From the NCBI GenBank assembly GCA_963691655.1, contig OY829328.1:77814400-77878399 (forward strand): a DNA stretch of 64,000 nucleotides, in the 5' to 3' direction. Below are positions 43,001 through 55,000 of this stretch, piece after piece (the stretch's first letter is position 1; every line of letters begins with the position of its first letter). The stretch is from Toxonevra muliebris (Eukaryota; Arthropoda; Insecta; Diptera; Pallopteridae). The translations under genes and the position numbers were made by a program. The notes under the pieces were generated by a model. It saw only the letters and a list, made by a program, of their open reading frames with translations. It was not told the origin of the DNA and made no database searches.

Positions 43001-46000
43001 AAGTATAGTCTGGTTTCAGGATACAATTTTGATCGGTATTGTGTGTCTGACACAAGAATGTCTGGAGGTCATAATTTGTTAATCAAAATCAATGCGATTA
43101 AGTTAGTCAAAGTCAAGTAGCCAAGAGGCAATCAGAATTCATTCATGGTTGTAGAAATTAGTGATAATTTCTTTCTTTTTGAAATAAGAACAGGGACTAT
43201 TATTCGATTTAAACGTTATAAATTACTTTTAATGATTCATAGAAATAGGATTAGTTTTACAAAATAGAAAAGAATTAATGTATGTAGATCAGAGTCGAGT
43301 GATCTTCAGCTACTACTCTATGGTTACGGGCAGGCGGCTTATATATCCGTCGCTGCCGTTAAATTACATAGAGATGTGAAAATAATGATAAATTTAAATG
43401 TAGAGAGTACTAAAATACTTAATTTTATTACAATATTCTATTAAGGTATTTCAGTATGCGTTTAATACGCTATTATAATATAAGTAAAAGGTTACAATTC
43501 AATAGAATAATAAATAGAAAATACAATACAAAATTTAATGAAAAAGAAAAAGGATAGTCCATTCGGAACTGGTTCCGACATAGCGGCCCCCTTGCACGAG
43601 TGCAATATCCATGATTGATTGAAACTGCTGCAGCGTTTGCAAAGCCAAGTTTAATAGACAATAGTCGCGGCGGCTGCGGCATTTGGGTTTGAACCCGTCC
43701 AAGGGGTGGTTACACAGGCTGAAGTTTTATTTGATGTTGATCGAGATTTGACGAGATTCTTAAGCGAGAAACGCATATCGGCTGCAATGGTGTGTAGCTC
43801 TCTGGCTTATTCGTGGCATAGGGTTATATTTATAGTACGCATGTTGGGTGTTGCATCCTCTGCCAGTACCTTTATGGAGCATTGTGTAATGCATTCGAAG
43901 GCGAGTGTGCTTCATCTACCACCGCACTTGGCATTGGTTTTTCCGATTGTCTGTGAAAAGAAAACAAGAATTAGTAAAAAGTAAGAACAAGCAAGAGATG
44001 CTGATGATGAAATGTTAGAGAGAGTATGAATAGTATTCTTTGTTTGAGAACCTGTGGTTGACTACCACTTTTTTCAAAAGAGTTTTGAAAATTTAGATTG
44101 CTTTTACTGTGAGCAGGGTAAGTATTCTGTTTTGAGTGCGAACGTCGGCGATATGAACAATTTGTCGGGCCACAATAGAGTTTGGAAGTAATGATGTTGG
44201 TATCGGTAAGCTTAATATTGGCAGAGGAGCCACTTAACCTTTTGCAGATAAGAGATGAAAGGAATCGGAGGTGTCCTTCTTTTGTGAAAAGGCAAGCACA
44301 GTAAGCTTTTCCCGTCTTGGAGTTCTAACGCGCGGAAGGCTTATTGTATGCAGGGGAGAAGCCACTTGATCTTTGGCGCCCAGGGATGAGAGGATCGGGG
44401 TTGTCCTTCCCTTGAGTGTGTATGCAAAGACAAGCGCAATAAGCTCGTTCCGACGCCTAACAAAAATCCAGGGGATTGGATTTGTTTGCTCGGCGTAAAC
44501 TGAATTCATCGATAGAGTACGATGTTTCCGAATCAGAGTTTTCGTTTAGTGGCTAAACGTTGGGGTTCTAACCGCGGAAGGCTTATTGTATGCAAGGGAG
44601 ATTCCACTTGACATTTGCCACCCAGAGATGAGAGGATCGGGTTTGTCCTTCCCTTGAGTGCGTATGCAAAGACAAGCGCAATAAGCTCATTCCGACGCAT
44701 AACAAAATCCGGGGGATTGGATTTGTTTGCTCGGCGTGAACTGGATTCATCGAGAGAGTACGATGTTTCCAAATTAGAATTGATACATCATAGGCGATAG
44801 CTACCCTGCCGGAGAGAACAGAAGAATAGTTTGTAACATATTGTCTATGTAAACAAGAGTTTACTTTCGTATGTACAACATTCTTAAAAAATGTGTAGTA
44901 TTGTCATGTTTTAAATTATTATAATGATCGAAAATGTGTAAGCGTATTTATAAGATTTGTGTGTTCATTGGATTATATTTCTTGCTATATATACGTATGA
45001 GTATACCAGGGAGTTGTGAAATTTATTTACTTTTTTTGAGATGTACTAATCCAAATGAACTATTCTGTGATTTGATACGTTAGTGTACGTAAGAAATGAG
45101 ATTTTTTTTTTTTTTTTTTTTTGTAAACAAGCAAACGTCAGTGCCCTAGTGCGAGCAAACGTTAGTACCAAATTGCGACCAAAACGTTTGTGCATAAACG
45201 CAAGGAAACGTTCGTGCATAAGGGAGAGCAGACGTTGTGCATTAGCGCGGACAAACATTTTGACCTGTTGGTTCTAAACGTGTAAATAAATGTTCATGTT
45301 AACGTTTGTTTTATAGAAACGTTAGTGCTTTAGGAAGTGATGTTTGTTCACGTTCATAACAACAAAGCATAAGCTGCAAGCTTTTAATGTACGTATATAA
45401 GGTTGTAATTGAAAATATTAAATTGTATCGAAAACGAATCAACGAGAATGAGATTAGAGTTACAGGAACGAAAGGAATCGAAACCTGATTTTTGGTATTT
45501 ACTATACTAAACGTGAGTAGAGGAAAGAAGAGTTCATCTTGTACATATGTATGATGAGAATTAATTTACACCAAATTTGTATATAATGTACGTAGTATTA
45601 CAGTATGGAAGATTTTGTGTATGCACACATGTACAAAAGGGATCGTTGAAACGAATTTGCGCCAAATTGGTATATGTAAATATATAGACATGTATATTTG
45701 AAACGTTATGTAAATTAAATTATATATAAGAACCGTTTGTAATGGCTTTTTTTGGTACTGTTAAAACTGTGAATATATGTGGGTTCATAATTTTCTTCCC
45801 TTTTTTCTAAAGATTATTATGAGATTTTTTTTTTGTGTATGAATATGTATGGGTGTTACTATGTGTGACAATATGCATGTGAATCCAACTTACTTTGTCA
45901 CTTCCTAGGAAGGATCTTACTTGTAGGTGTTGTTTTGATGTTCCACCATAAAGCTGACAGAGTTGAAGATGCTGGATGATAGCTACTATTAGGATTTTCA

Positions 46001-49000
46001 CACCTAATACTGTTGTTGTTTGGTTCTCCGTTGACTAGCCGCGGGAGTTGATGATGCTAAACGTTGATGGGGTTAATCTTGCTTGTTGCTGCCAGTGGTG
46101 ATACTGTTGCTGATGGTGTTGTTGATTTCAACTGAGTCCAAATTTTTCCAAAAGGAAGTTTAAGATCCGCTGACGGTGACGATGAGTTGCGCGGTTTTTT
46201 TTTATTTTATATGAGAAGATGTGTTATAGAAATGTCTCAATATTTTGGTTTTAAACGTTTTTTACGCACTAATATGCGCACGTTAATGCTTTTTAATATG
46301 TTTGTTCTTTTGTTTTTAGCGAGTCAAAATGTTTTAGAACATTTTTTTTATTTGTTTGTTTTTTAATGTTTTTTCACGCAACGTAATTGCAGCAACACCT
46401 TGTTTTTCCACACTTCGGCATTTTTGAGTTACACATTTTTATGTGAAGAGAATGTGTCAGAAAATGTTTTATAGAGATATTTTTATTTTTTTTTTTATGT
46501 TTTGAACGCAATAATATTGCACACGCATTTTAATATTTTTTTCTTTTTTAACTAGCCACAACTTTTTTACATGAATTTTTTGTTTTTCACTCGCTGCTCA
46601 TCGCATTTTTTCTTTGATGTTCTGCCATAATGCTAGAGATGTGCACTTTGTGATGAACGCGCAGTGTTGCTAACGTTAAAATTTATGACTGTTTATTTTG
46701 CGAACGGCTGAACGGGTCGACTTTAATGTTTGTTTTGATTGTATTTTACGCGGATTCAGAGATACGGATCCCCGGATCCGGCTCGAAGGACCATGTAGAA
46801 ATTAGTGATAATTTCTTTCTTTTTGAAATAAGAACAGGGACTATTATTCGATTTAAACGTTATAAATTACTTTTAATGATTCATAGAAATAGGATTAGTT
46901 TTACAAAATAGAAAAGAATTAATGTATGTAGATCAGAGTCGAGTGATCTTCAGCTACTACTCTATGGTTACGGGCAGGCGGCTTATATATCCGTCGCTGC
47001 CGTTAAATTACATAGAGATGTGAAAATAATGATAAATTTAAATGTAGAGAGTACTAAAATACTTAATTTTATTACAATATTCTATTAAGGTATTTCAGTA
47101 TGCGTTTAATACGCTATTATAATATAAGTAAAAGGTTACAATTCAATAGAATAATAAATAGAAAATACAATACAAAATTTAATGAAAAAGAAAAAGGATA
47201 GTCCATTCGGAACTGGTTCCGACAATGGTTATCAGGTGTAGAGTTTGTGACAATCAGAAAGTGGCTGTTCACACGGGCGCAAGCATGAACGTTTGTCTGA
47301 GAGAGAGAGAGAGAGAGAGAGAAGTAGAAAAAATAGGTAGTTAGAAAAAGACAGTGGAGTTTCTACCTCTTCCTTACTATCTAAATTTTCTACCTGCCTC
47401 TTTCAGACAGACTTTTATGCTTGCGCCCGTCTGCCGTCAGCCACAAACAGTTCAACCTACTCATCTCAAAATGAGTGGCTGATCTAAATAGATACAGAAT
47501 CACTGAATTACTTTCAAGTGTAGCATATACTATGCTGTCGCTTAAGCTTTAAGTTTATACAATTGTTTATGTTGCGTTTTATTTTTGTAAAATATAAGTA
47601 TGTATGGTTGTGTTGTTGTTGCATTTTGCAAGCGCATTTTGCCGGTAACCGGTTTTAAATTACATCTACATATTTATAGGCATATCATTTCTCATATGTT
47701 TTATTTTGCAGTTGTTACAGATTTTTTTTTTTTACATTCTTAATGATATTAAAATTCCATTAATTTTTGCAATAACTAAAGTAATGCAATCAGTAAATAA
47801 AATAATTTTATCGATTTTTTTTGTTTTTTTTTAAGCTTATTTAAACCTTTCAGATTTTTTTATAATTTTTTTTAAATACTTACTTCACACTCAATCATCA
47901 TTCATTCATTCACTTCACTTTACTTTGTTTCATATGAGTGCATTATTGCCATGTAATTCAGGGACAAAATATGTGTCAAGTTCAAAAATGCAGGTTGCCA
48001 AGTTGCTGTAAGTTGTGGTATTGGTTATTGTTGTTGCTGGTTTTGCTTTTTATTTTCTTTTATTTTTTATTGAATTTTTTTTTTCGAGTTTATTTACAAC
48101 AAGTGTTTTCTATAAATAAGTACTTATATTTCTTTTTCTTTGTTTTTATAAAGACGGAAATGGAATATTAATGAATTATTTCTGAGTGTAGTGAGTGGAG
48201 TGTATTGACTGACATGTTTATGGTTACTTTTATATATTACTTCATATGAAATTCATACATAATTTATGTATTTAAACTAAAACCAAACTGAGTGAATCAT
48301 ATGTAAAAAGAATTTCTTATTTATGTGAAAGAATATGCAAATATTGTTAAAATCACGCTTATTTATAAAACCGGTTACTTTTCTAAAGAAAAATTACGTG
48401 AGCATTTATTAATGACAACAAAAATTCAATTTAATTGAATTACATTTCACATTATAATTACTTCCTTTATTTACTGTATAGATAATAATTATTTTTTTTT
48501 TTTTTTATAATCATTTGAAAAATCATTTGAAAAATCATTAAAAACCATTTATAAAATTTAGAAAATTTATCTACGTTGATTTTCATGATGCTAATTCACA
48601 TAAAAATTAACTGAAAAATTCGCATGCTTGAAAAATATAAAAAAAAAAAAATTACATGCTTAACTAAAAATAAATACAATTTTACACTTTCACACAAATT
48701 AGAATATAAATAAATAAGATTTTATTATAATAATAGAAGAGTGACATTGTTAAAGCTTGAAATATTTACATATTACAAAATTGACACGCGATTATAATGT
48801 GATTATTTGTAACAAACTTTTTTTTTTTGTTTAGAAATATTTTTGTATGCATGCAAATTACTTAATTTGGGAATTACAGCAGCAATGAATGAATAAATTT
48901 AAACTGAGTAGTATCCACCATAGGGACTTGATAATCAATGAACCGGGTAGTCGGTTCTGGCTAACATCTCAGTGGAATATCACTAGGTGGTTTGCAACTA

Positions 49001-52000
49001 CTTTTTTGTATTGTACTTAATTTGGAAACTAATTGTTTGGCACACATCTGTATCGAGAACTTGCATTCCACGTCGTTATCGTGTTTTTTCAACCTTTTTT
49101 TTATATTTATTTATAAGTTTGTAGGAGGTTGCGGATAACAGTCGGAAGTAGCCAGTAGCAGGTAAAGGCAGTCAGAGGAAGTTAAAAACCAATGAAAGGA
49201 TCAATGAAGATAATAAAAAGCAGTTCAAGGCAGATTGAAGTAGTCAGAGGAAGTAAGTCAATAGCAATCTGTGGCATTATAGGCCACCCAAAGCAAAAAA
49301 CGATCATCGAAAGAGGAAGAACAAATAAAGTTAGAGGAAGCCAGAGAAAGTTTTGAAAAGTTATGAATTTAAAGAAAGTCAGAGGCTAAATAAAGTAACT
49401 CGAAAAGAATCATGACCAATTTGATGCAACCAAAAGCAATCTGTATGGCAGTCAGAAGCAATAACAAGTAATCAGATACAAAATAAATTCAGAACAAATG
49501 AGAGACTGAGAGCGAAAGCGGTATAACTTCTAAGTGCAGGAAAAAATAGTATAATTTTACTGCAGAGCAAAAGTTAACACGAATGTCGTTAAGAACAAAA
49601 ATTAAACAACAAATGTTCAAAACAAAGTCGCTGTGCCGTTTTTGCTCACAAAGAATTTTTATATCATTTTTGCTCTTTCTTTTAATGCAATTCGTTTTTC
49701 TGTAAAAATCATAATTTTATCGTGATTTTGCTCTCAGCTTCTCATATAAGAGGCTACAAGCTTCTCATGTATAAACAAAGCCGGTCAGTTATATTCTGTA
49801 CTTTGGTTATATAAATTTTTATTTGTTTTTGAATCATATGAGAGATTGAGAGAAAAAGAAAGAGTTGATAAAATTTTAGAGCAATGCTAGCCAAAACAAG
49901 CACAATCATATTTTGCGTCTGTGAAGACTCGTTACGAAAGACAATTCTCTGCATACCATACACTGTGAAAATTGCGATTAAGGGAATTAGCTTTTTCTGT
50001 GATATATACATATATAAAAATAAAAACTCTTCTTCTCCTTCTGAAAAGGTTCAGCAGCCGAATTTTGTGGACCAGAACCATGCATCGCCATTGGTGATGG
50101 ATTGGTGGAAGGCCTGATAAGACAGTAGATTAAATCTGAACATTGTAAAAGATGGAAAGATACCACTGACTGCAGGCAGGCAAAGACGGCAGTGAAGTGG
50201 TCGTGCAGTGAGTCAGCCAAAGTCGTCGCACTAAACCGGAAGACTTTGAGCTGGCTAACAGCGCTGACTATAGGTCACGGTCCCTTCAGGTATCACCTCA
50301 AGAAGATGAAACTTGTTGAGGATGATACTTGTAGGTAGTGTCTGGAGGGGCTGGAAATGGCGGCGCACTTACTGTGCCAATGCCCAGCGTTGGCGAGCAG
50401 AAGGTTGACAATCTTGAGTCATCGATACGTTGATGAATCTTAGATTGGTCACCTGACCTATAAGGATATGCTCGCTTTGACGCAGGATGCCGATACTCGG
50501 AGCATGCTCGTTTACGAGTGTTTAGAGTAGAGGACGAAAAGTGACCCACTTGGGTCTGATTCCGCTAATCCCCGAACTAATAATAATAATTTACATTACA
50601 TAAAATTTGAAAAAAAAAAAATATTCTACAGGCTTTTATGACTTAAAGCTGAACGACTTCAATTTCCCCGCAAAAAAACAGCTCATTCCCCGATTACCCG
50701 CATCCAGTAAAATTCCCCGCAAATCGGGGAATTCCCCACAAGTTGGCATCGCTGGTTGACAACAATGAGTACATGAGTAGAAAGTGAGATGATTTTTCAG
50801 TAACTTTGTCTTGCTCTTATCTATGCTACTTCTAATTACATTTCCCATAAGAAAAAGCAAGATAGCACTTCATTTATAATGTAAATAACAGCAGAGCACT
50901 GTCGCTCTCTCAGATACACACACACAAGCATGCATGCTTATGTATTGGTTTTTAGTATGCGATCTCTTTGAATTCTTCCCAGAATGGTGTTTAACCCTTT
51001 CAAAGCTCACCAATCAGAGAGAGAGCTGGAGAGTATATATGTAAAATGGGCAAGGGTTTGTTTCCTCGATTAGATTTCCCTATAGTTGTGGCAGACTGAT
51101 TTAAATTATAGTAAAACTAAAATAAATTTTTTTTTTTTAATTCATTAAACTTGAACAAAACAGAAAACTGAAGACACGTGATCAACTTTATGATGCTATA
51201 CATCTATGCATTTCACAATAATTGCTTGCTATTAGATTTATTATTCTTAACTATTTAACATTTTTCGGAAATAGTTTTGAAACGACACGATATCAAAACC
51301 GCAAATTTCCAGGAAAAAAAAAATCTATCCAAACTGACCGCAGAAAATTTAAAGATATTTATCATTTCTCTGAGTTATATAACTCAAACTGTTTGTGATA
51401 TAAAACTTACAGCTAATAACATGTGTGTTTTTCCAAGAAAATCGCTATACATGTTTTATTTATTTTTATTTTTTCATGTATTTTTTAATTAATTTATGCG
51501 ATAATTTTGCAATTTAACACAATAGCAATTTATCAATTTAAACATACAAAAGAATATATTTAAAAAAAAACGTGCCTACTCTCATCATAATCATCATCAT
51601 CATCATCACTCTAATTAGATACTCGTAGTCTATTACTTTTGTTGTATATTTTATTAAATAATGAGGTTTAAGTACTACAACAACTAAGTACCTACTACAA
51701 CAACTACGGATCATCATGTATATGGAAGTATAGGAATTATTCTCGGAAAGCTTGAGAATTGAAATTTTTACTAAGGTTATCTTTTTGTCATTTGCGATGA
51801 ATGTAAATGAATAAATGAATGTGAGTGAACGCACTTCAGCATATCCGGGAATAAAATTCATTGCAATTTTTTTTTTTAATTTTTTTTAATTTTTTTTATT
51901 TTTTTTTATTTTTTTTTTTATTTTGTCATCATTTAAGTATCTGAATTTGAATCTCTGCGATATATTTTATTTTATTTTTTTTTGTTTGTATATAATTTTC

Positions 52001-55000
52001 AACGGAAGTTATTTGTTATGCTATGAGTGTTGGAATGTAGTAAATTTTTTTTTTTTTTTTGTTAATAGTTTTTATTTTTTTTTCTCTTCTTCTTACTGTT
52101 TTTTTGTTGGTTTAGTTTGTTGATTTATTTTATAATATTTTATGCGGAATAAAATAATTTTTTTTTTTTATTTATTTGCTTAAATTTTAATTGCTTAAAC
52201 TTCAAATTTAATTTAATGAGATGTCGAAATGTTGATTTTCTTTTATTTTAATTTATAATTTCTTTAGAATTTTTTATATTTATTGTTTTAAAATATTTAT
52301 TTATGCAATTTTAATTATTTTATTGTCTTTTTTTATACACATTTATTTATTTATTGTTTTTTTTTTGTTTTAGTTTTTTTTTGCATGGAAATATTGTGTA
52401 ATTTGCAAAATATTCAAGCTATGATTTCAAATTGCTTTATGCTCTAGATATAAAAAAATGAAAAACATCCCACCACAACTTAAAAGGGCAGACTGGATTG
52501 CCTCTGTCCCGAAAGATTGGTAAAGAGTTTCCGCCTCTTGTTGCTCTCTTCCTGCCTGAGTAATTCCCTGATTACGCTATCTCCTAATCCACAGAAGGGT
52601 TCAGGCCACACGAAAGTGGTCGTTGCCCCCTTTCTAGCAAGCTCGTCTGCTTTTTCACTACCTCTCTATTCCTGCATGTACAGGGACCCAACATAGAGTG
52701 GCTTTATGGGCCGTCATATATAACTAAAAATTAGTCAAAGTTACATGATTAAATTACTAATTTTATAACTAATAAAAAACTAGTCATTATTTTGTGATTG
52801 ATGATTGATTTTTTTTTTTAGTCATTAATTTTCACTCATTATTCAGATTGAATTTCGCTCAACACTGCAGGAAATCTGCAATTATTGACATTTTAAATCA
52901 AAAACAGGGGAAATAAGTTAACTTTTTTAGACATTAAAATAAATAAAATACATAAAATAATGAAATTTATTTCGAAAAAAATTACTCAATATCAAAACAA
53001 AATGTTTTCAGTTGGCACTTTTTCACTTAATCAAGAAATACTAACTTTACTTTATTTTAGCATTTACAATGTCGTCAACAAATTGTGTCAAAAATACATG
53101 GAATTATTTGAAAATAGATTAAAATGTTGTAGCTGTTGAGTCGAAAAGCTTTTAATCCAAATACTAAATTTTTAGCGAATTTTTATATTATGGTTTTGAT
53201 ATGAGGACAAAATCCTTGGGAGGGTTAACTAAGCGTCACTGTTTCTACGTTTTTTTTTTTAATTGTTTTTGTACTATGATTAAGCGATTTTTGAAAATGA
53301 AGAAAATATTTATTTAAGTTTATTTTAGTTCTCTAAGAAAAAGTTCATTTGTTTTTTTTCGTTTTATTTTGATTCGCTGGCTTCAAAATCAGCCCCGCTT
53401 CAGTGTTCGCTATAATTTTTTTGTTATGATTTTCGATCCCCGTTTGAGAGTTCTTATTAAATTAATTGTTATGGGTGGTCTTGCCAGTAGCGGCCGAATT
53501 TTATTTTAATTTCAGGTCTGAATTTTAATCTGAATTCGGTTTGAGTTTTAATACGTGTTTGGTCTAAATTTTGATTTGCTTTCGTTCTTTATTTGAGATT
53601 TTTCTGGTTTGAGTTTTGCTGTAACTCTTGGTCTAAATTGTTATCCAAATTTAACTCAGACCAGCGTATGATCTGATTTCTGGTCTAAATTTTTGGTTTA
53701 TTTTTAATTCGTATTTGACTTCCTTTTAGACTCAGTTTTAATCTAATGCTTGAGTTTCACTCCGACCTCATAGTCTAGTGGGTAATGCTCTAGACTGTTA
53801 TCCGGGATGTTCGGGTTCTATTCCCATCTTCGTCTGCCAGTTAATTCTCATAACATTCCTATATTCACTATCAAGATGAAGTGAATGAAAATTATAAGCA
53901 AGTGCCCAAGTACACACCTTGGTTGGTAAAGGTAAAACCACCGAGCTGATAAAAGATTGCCACACCGTCCTTCGGAATCGGCGTTAAAATGTAGGTCCAA
54001 CCATTAGGTGTTACAATGGGCCGTTCAGGCCTAAGTGGGTCTCTCGACAGCCACTCCAACCTAACCTAACCAACCTTGGTTTTCACTATGTCATATTAAC
54101 TGTCAAAGAGAGAGAAAGAGAGAATCTCCCATATGAAATTTGGCAACGTGTTGGCAAATTTGATTGAATTTGACATAGTGAAAACCAGGCGTAACTCTTA
54201 GTTTGAGTTGTGGTAGAAATTTTGATCTGATTTGGCTTGATTTTGATACGAGCTTTTGGTCGGAGTTTCAGTCCTAAAACAGACTGAATTTAGTTTGAAA
54301 TTTTGGTCTAAATTCGGTAGGAATTTTAGTACAGTTTTGTTTGAATTCGTCTTAAAGTTTTGCCTACTTTTGGCCTATATTTGAGGTAAAATTTGATGGT
54401 GTGAATATTTATTACATATTTCTACTGATTTTTTATCTGAATTTTGGTTTGCTTACGTTTGGTATTTAGCGTTCTTTCAGCCTAAAGTTTTGTTTAACAA
54501 TTAGTCGGAGTTATGGTATAAGTTTGTTTAACTATTAGTCTGAGTTATGGTATAAAGTTTTGTTTAACTATTAGTCTGAGTTATGGTCTAAATTTCGATG
54601 TAAAGTTTTGTTTAACTATTAGTTTGAGTTATGGTCTAAGCTTTGGTCTAAAGTTTTGCTTAACTATTACTCGGAGTTATTGGCCAAATTTTGGTCTAAA
54701 GTTTTGTTTAACTATTAGTCTTAATTATGGTCTAAATTTCGGTCTAAAGTTTTGTTTAACTATTAGTCTGAGTTATGGTCTAAATTTTGGTCTAAAGTTT
54801 TCTTTAACTATTAGTCTGAGTTATGGTGTAAATTTTTATCTAAAGTTTTGTTTAACTATTAGTCTGAATTATGGTCTAAATTTCGGTCTAAAGTTTTGTT
54901 TAACTATTAGTCTGAGTTATAGTCTAAACTTTGGTCAAAAGTTTTGTTTAACTATTCGTCTGAATTATGGTCGAAGTTTTGGTCTAAAGCTTTGTTAAAT

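Larger units (their letters stand above)
43150..47224 (-). mobile_element. Non-autonomous LTR retroelement (no gag/pol), very young
   Basis: 4075 bp with two 431-bp LTRs starting TG and ending CA, and a 5-bp target duplication ATGGT at 43145-43149 and 47225-47229. The primer site next to the right LTR sets the minus orientation. Compared by eye, the LTRs show no difference over 431 bp. The 3.2-kb interior has stops throughout and no protease, RT, RNase H, integrase or zinc-knuckle motif on either strand. Minus-strand frames of 70-91 codons come from an internal duplication. It is therefore a LARD-type element that needs enzymes from elsewhere. Confidence 0.93.

Noticed and set aside
43706..43984. 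92-codon plus frame inside the LTR element
   Set aside because: Antisense to the element and without any recognisable domain.
44234..44772. Two similar minus-strand frames (RRNELIALVFAY...) in the LTR element
   Set aside because: They lie in the two copies of a 242-bp duplication; no gag, protease or RT motif, and no third intact copy. Selection on protein cannot be claimed.
51538..51861. 107-codon minus frame
   Set aside because: Includes a microsatellite and poly-A run; no conserved motif.
54624..54998. 124-codon open frame with LSYGLNFGLKFCLTIS repeats
   Set aside because: By-product of the 48-bp higher-order repeat.
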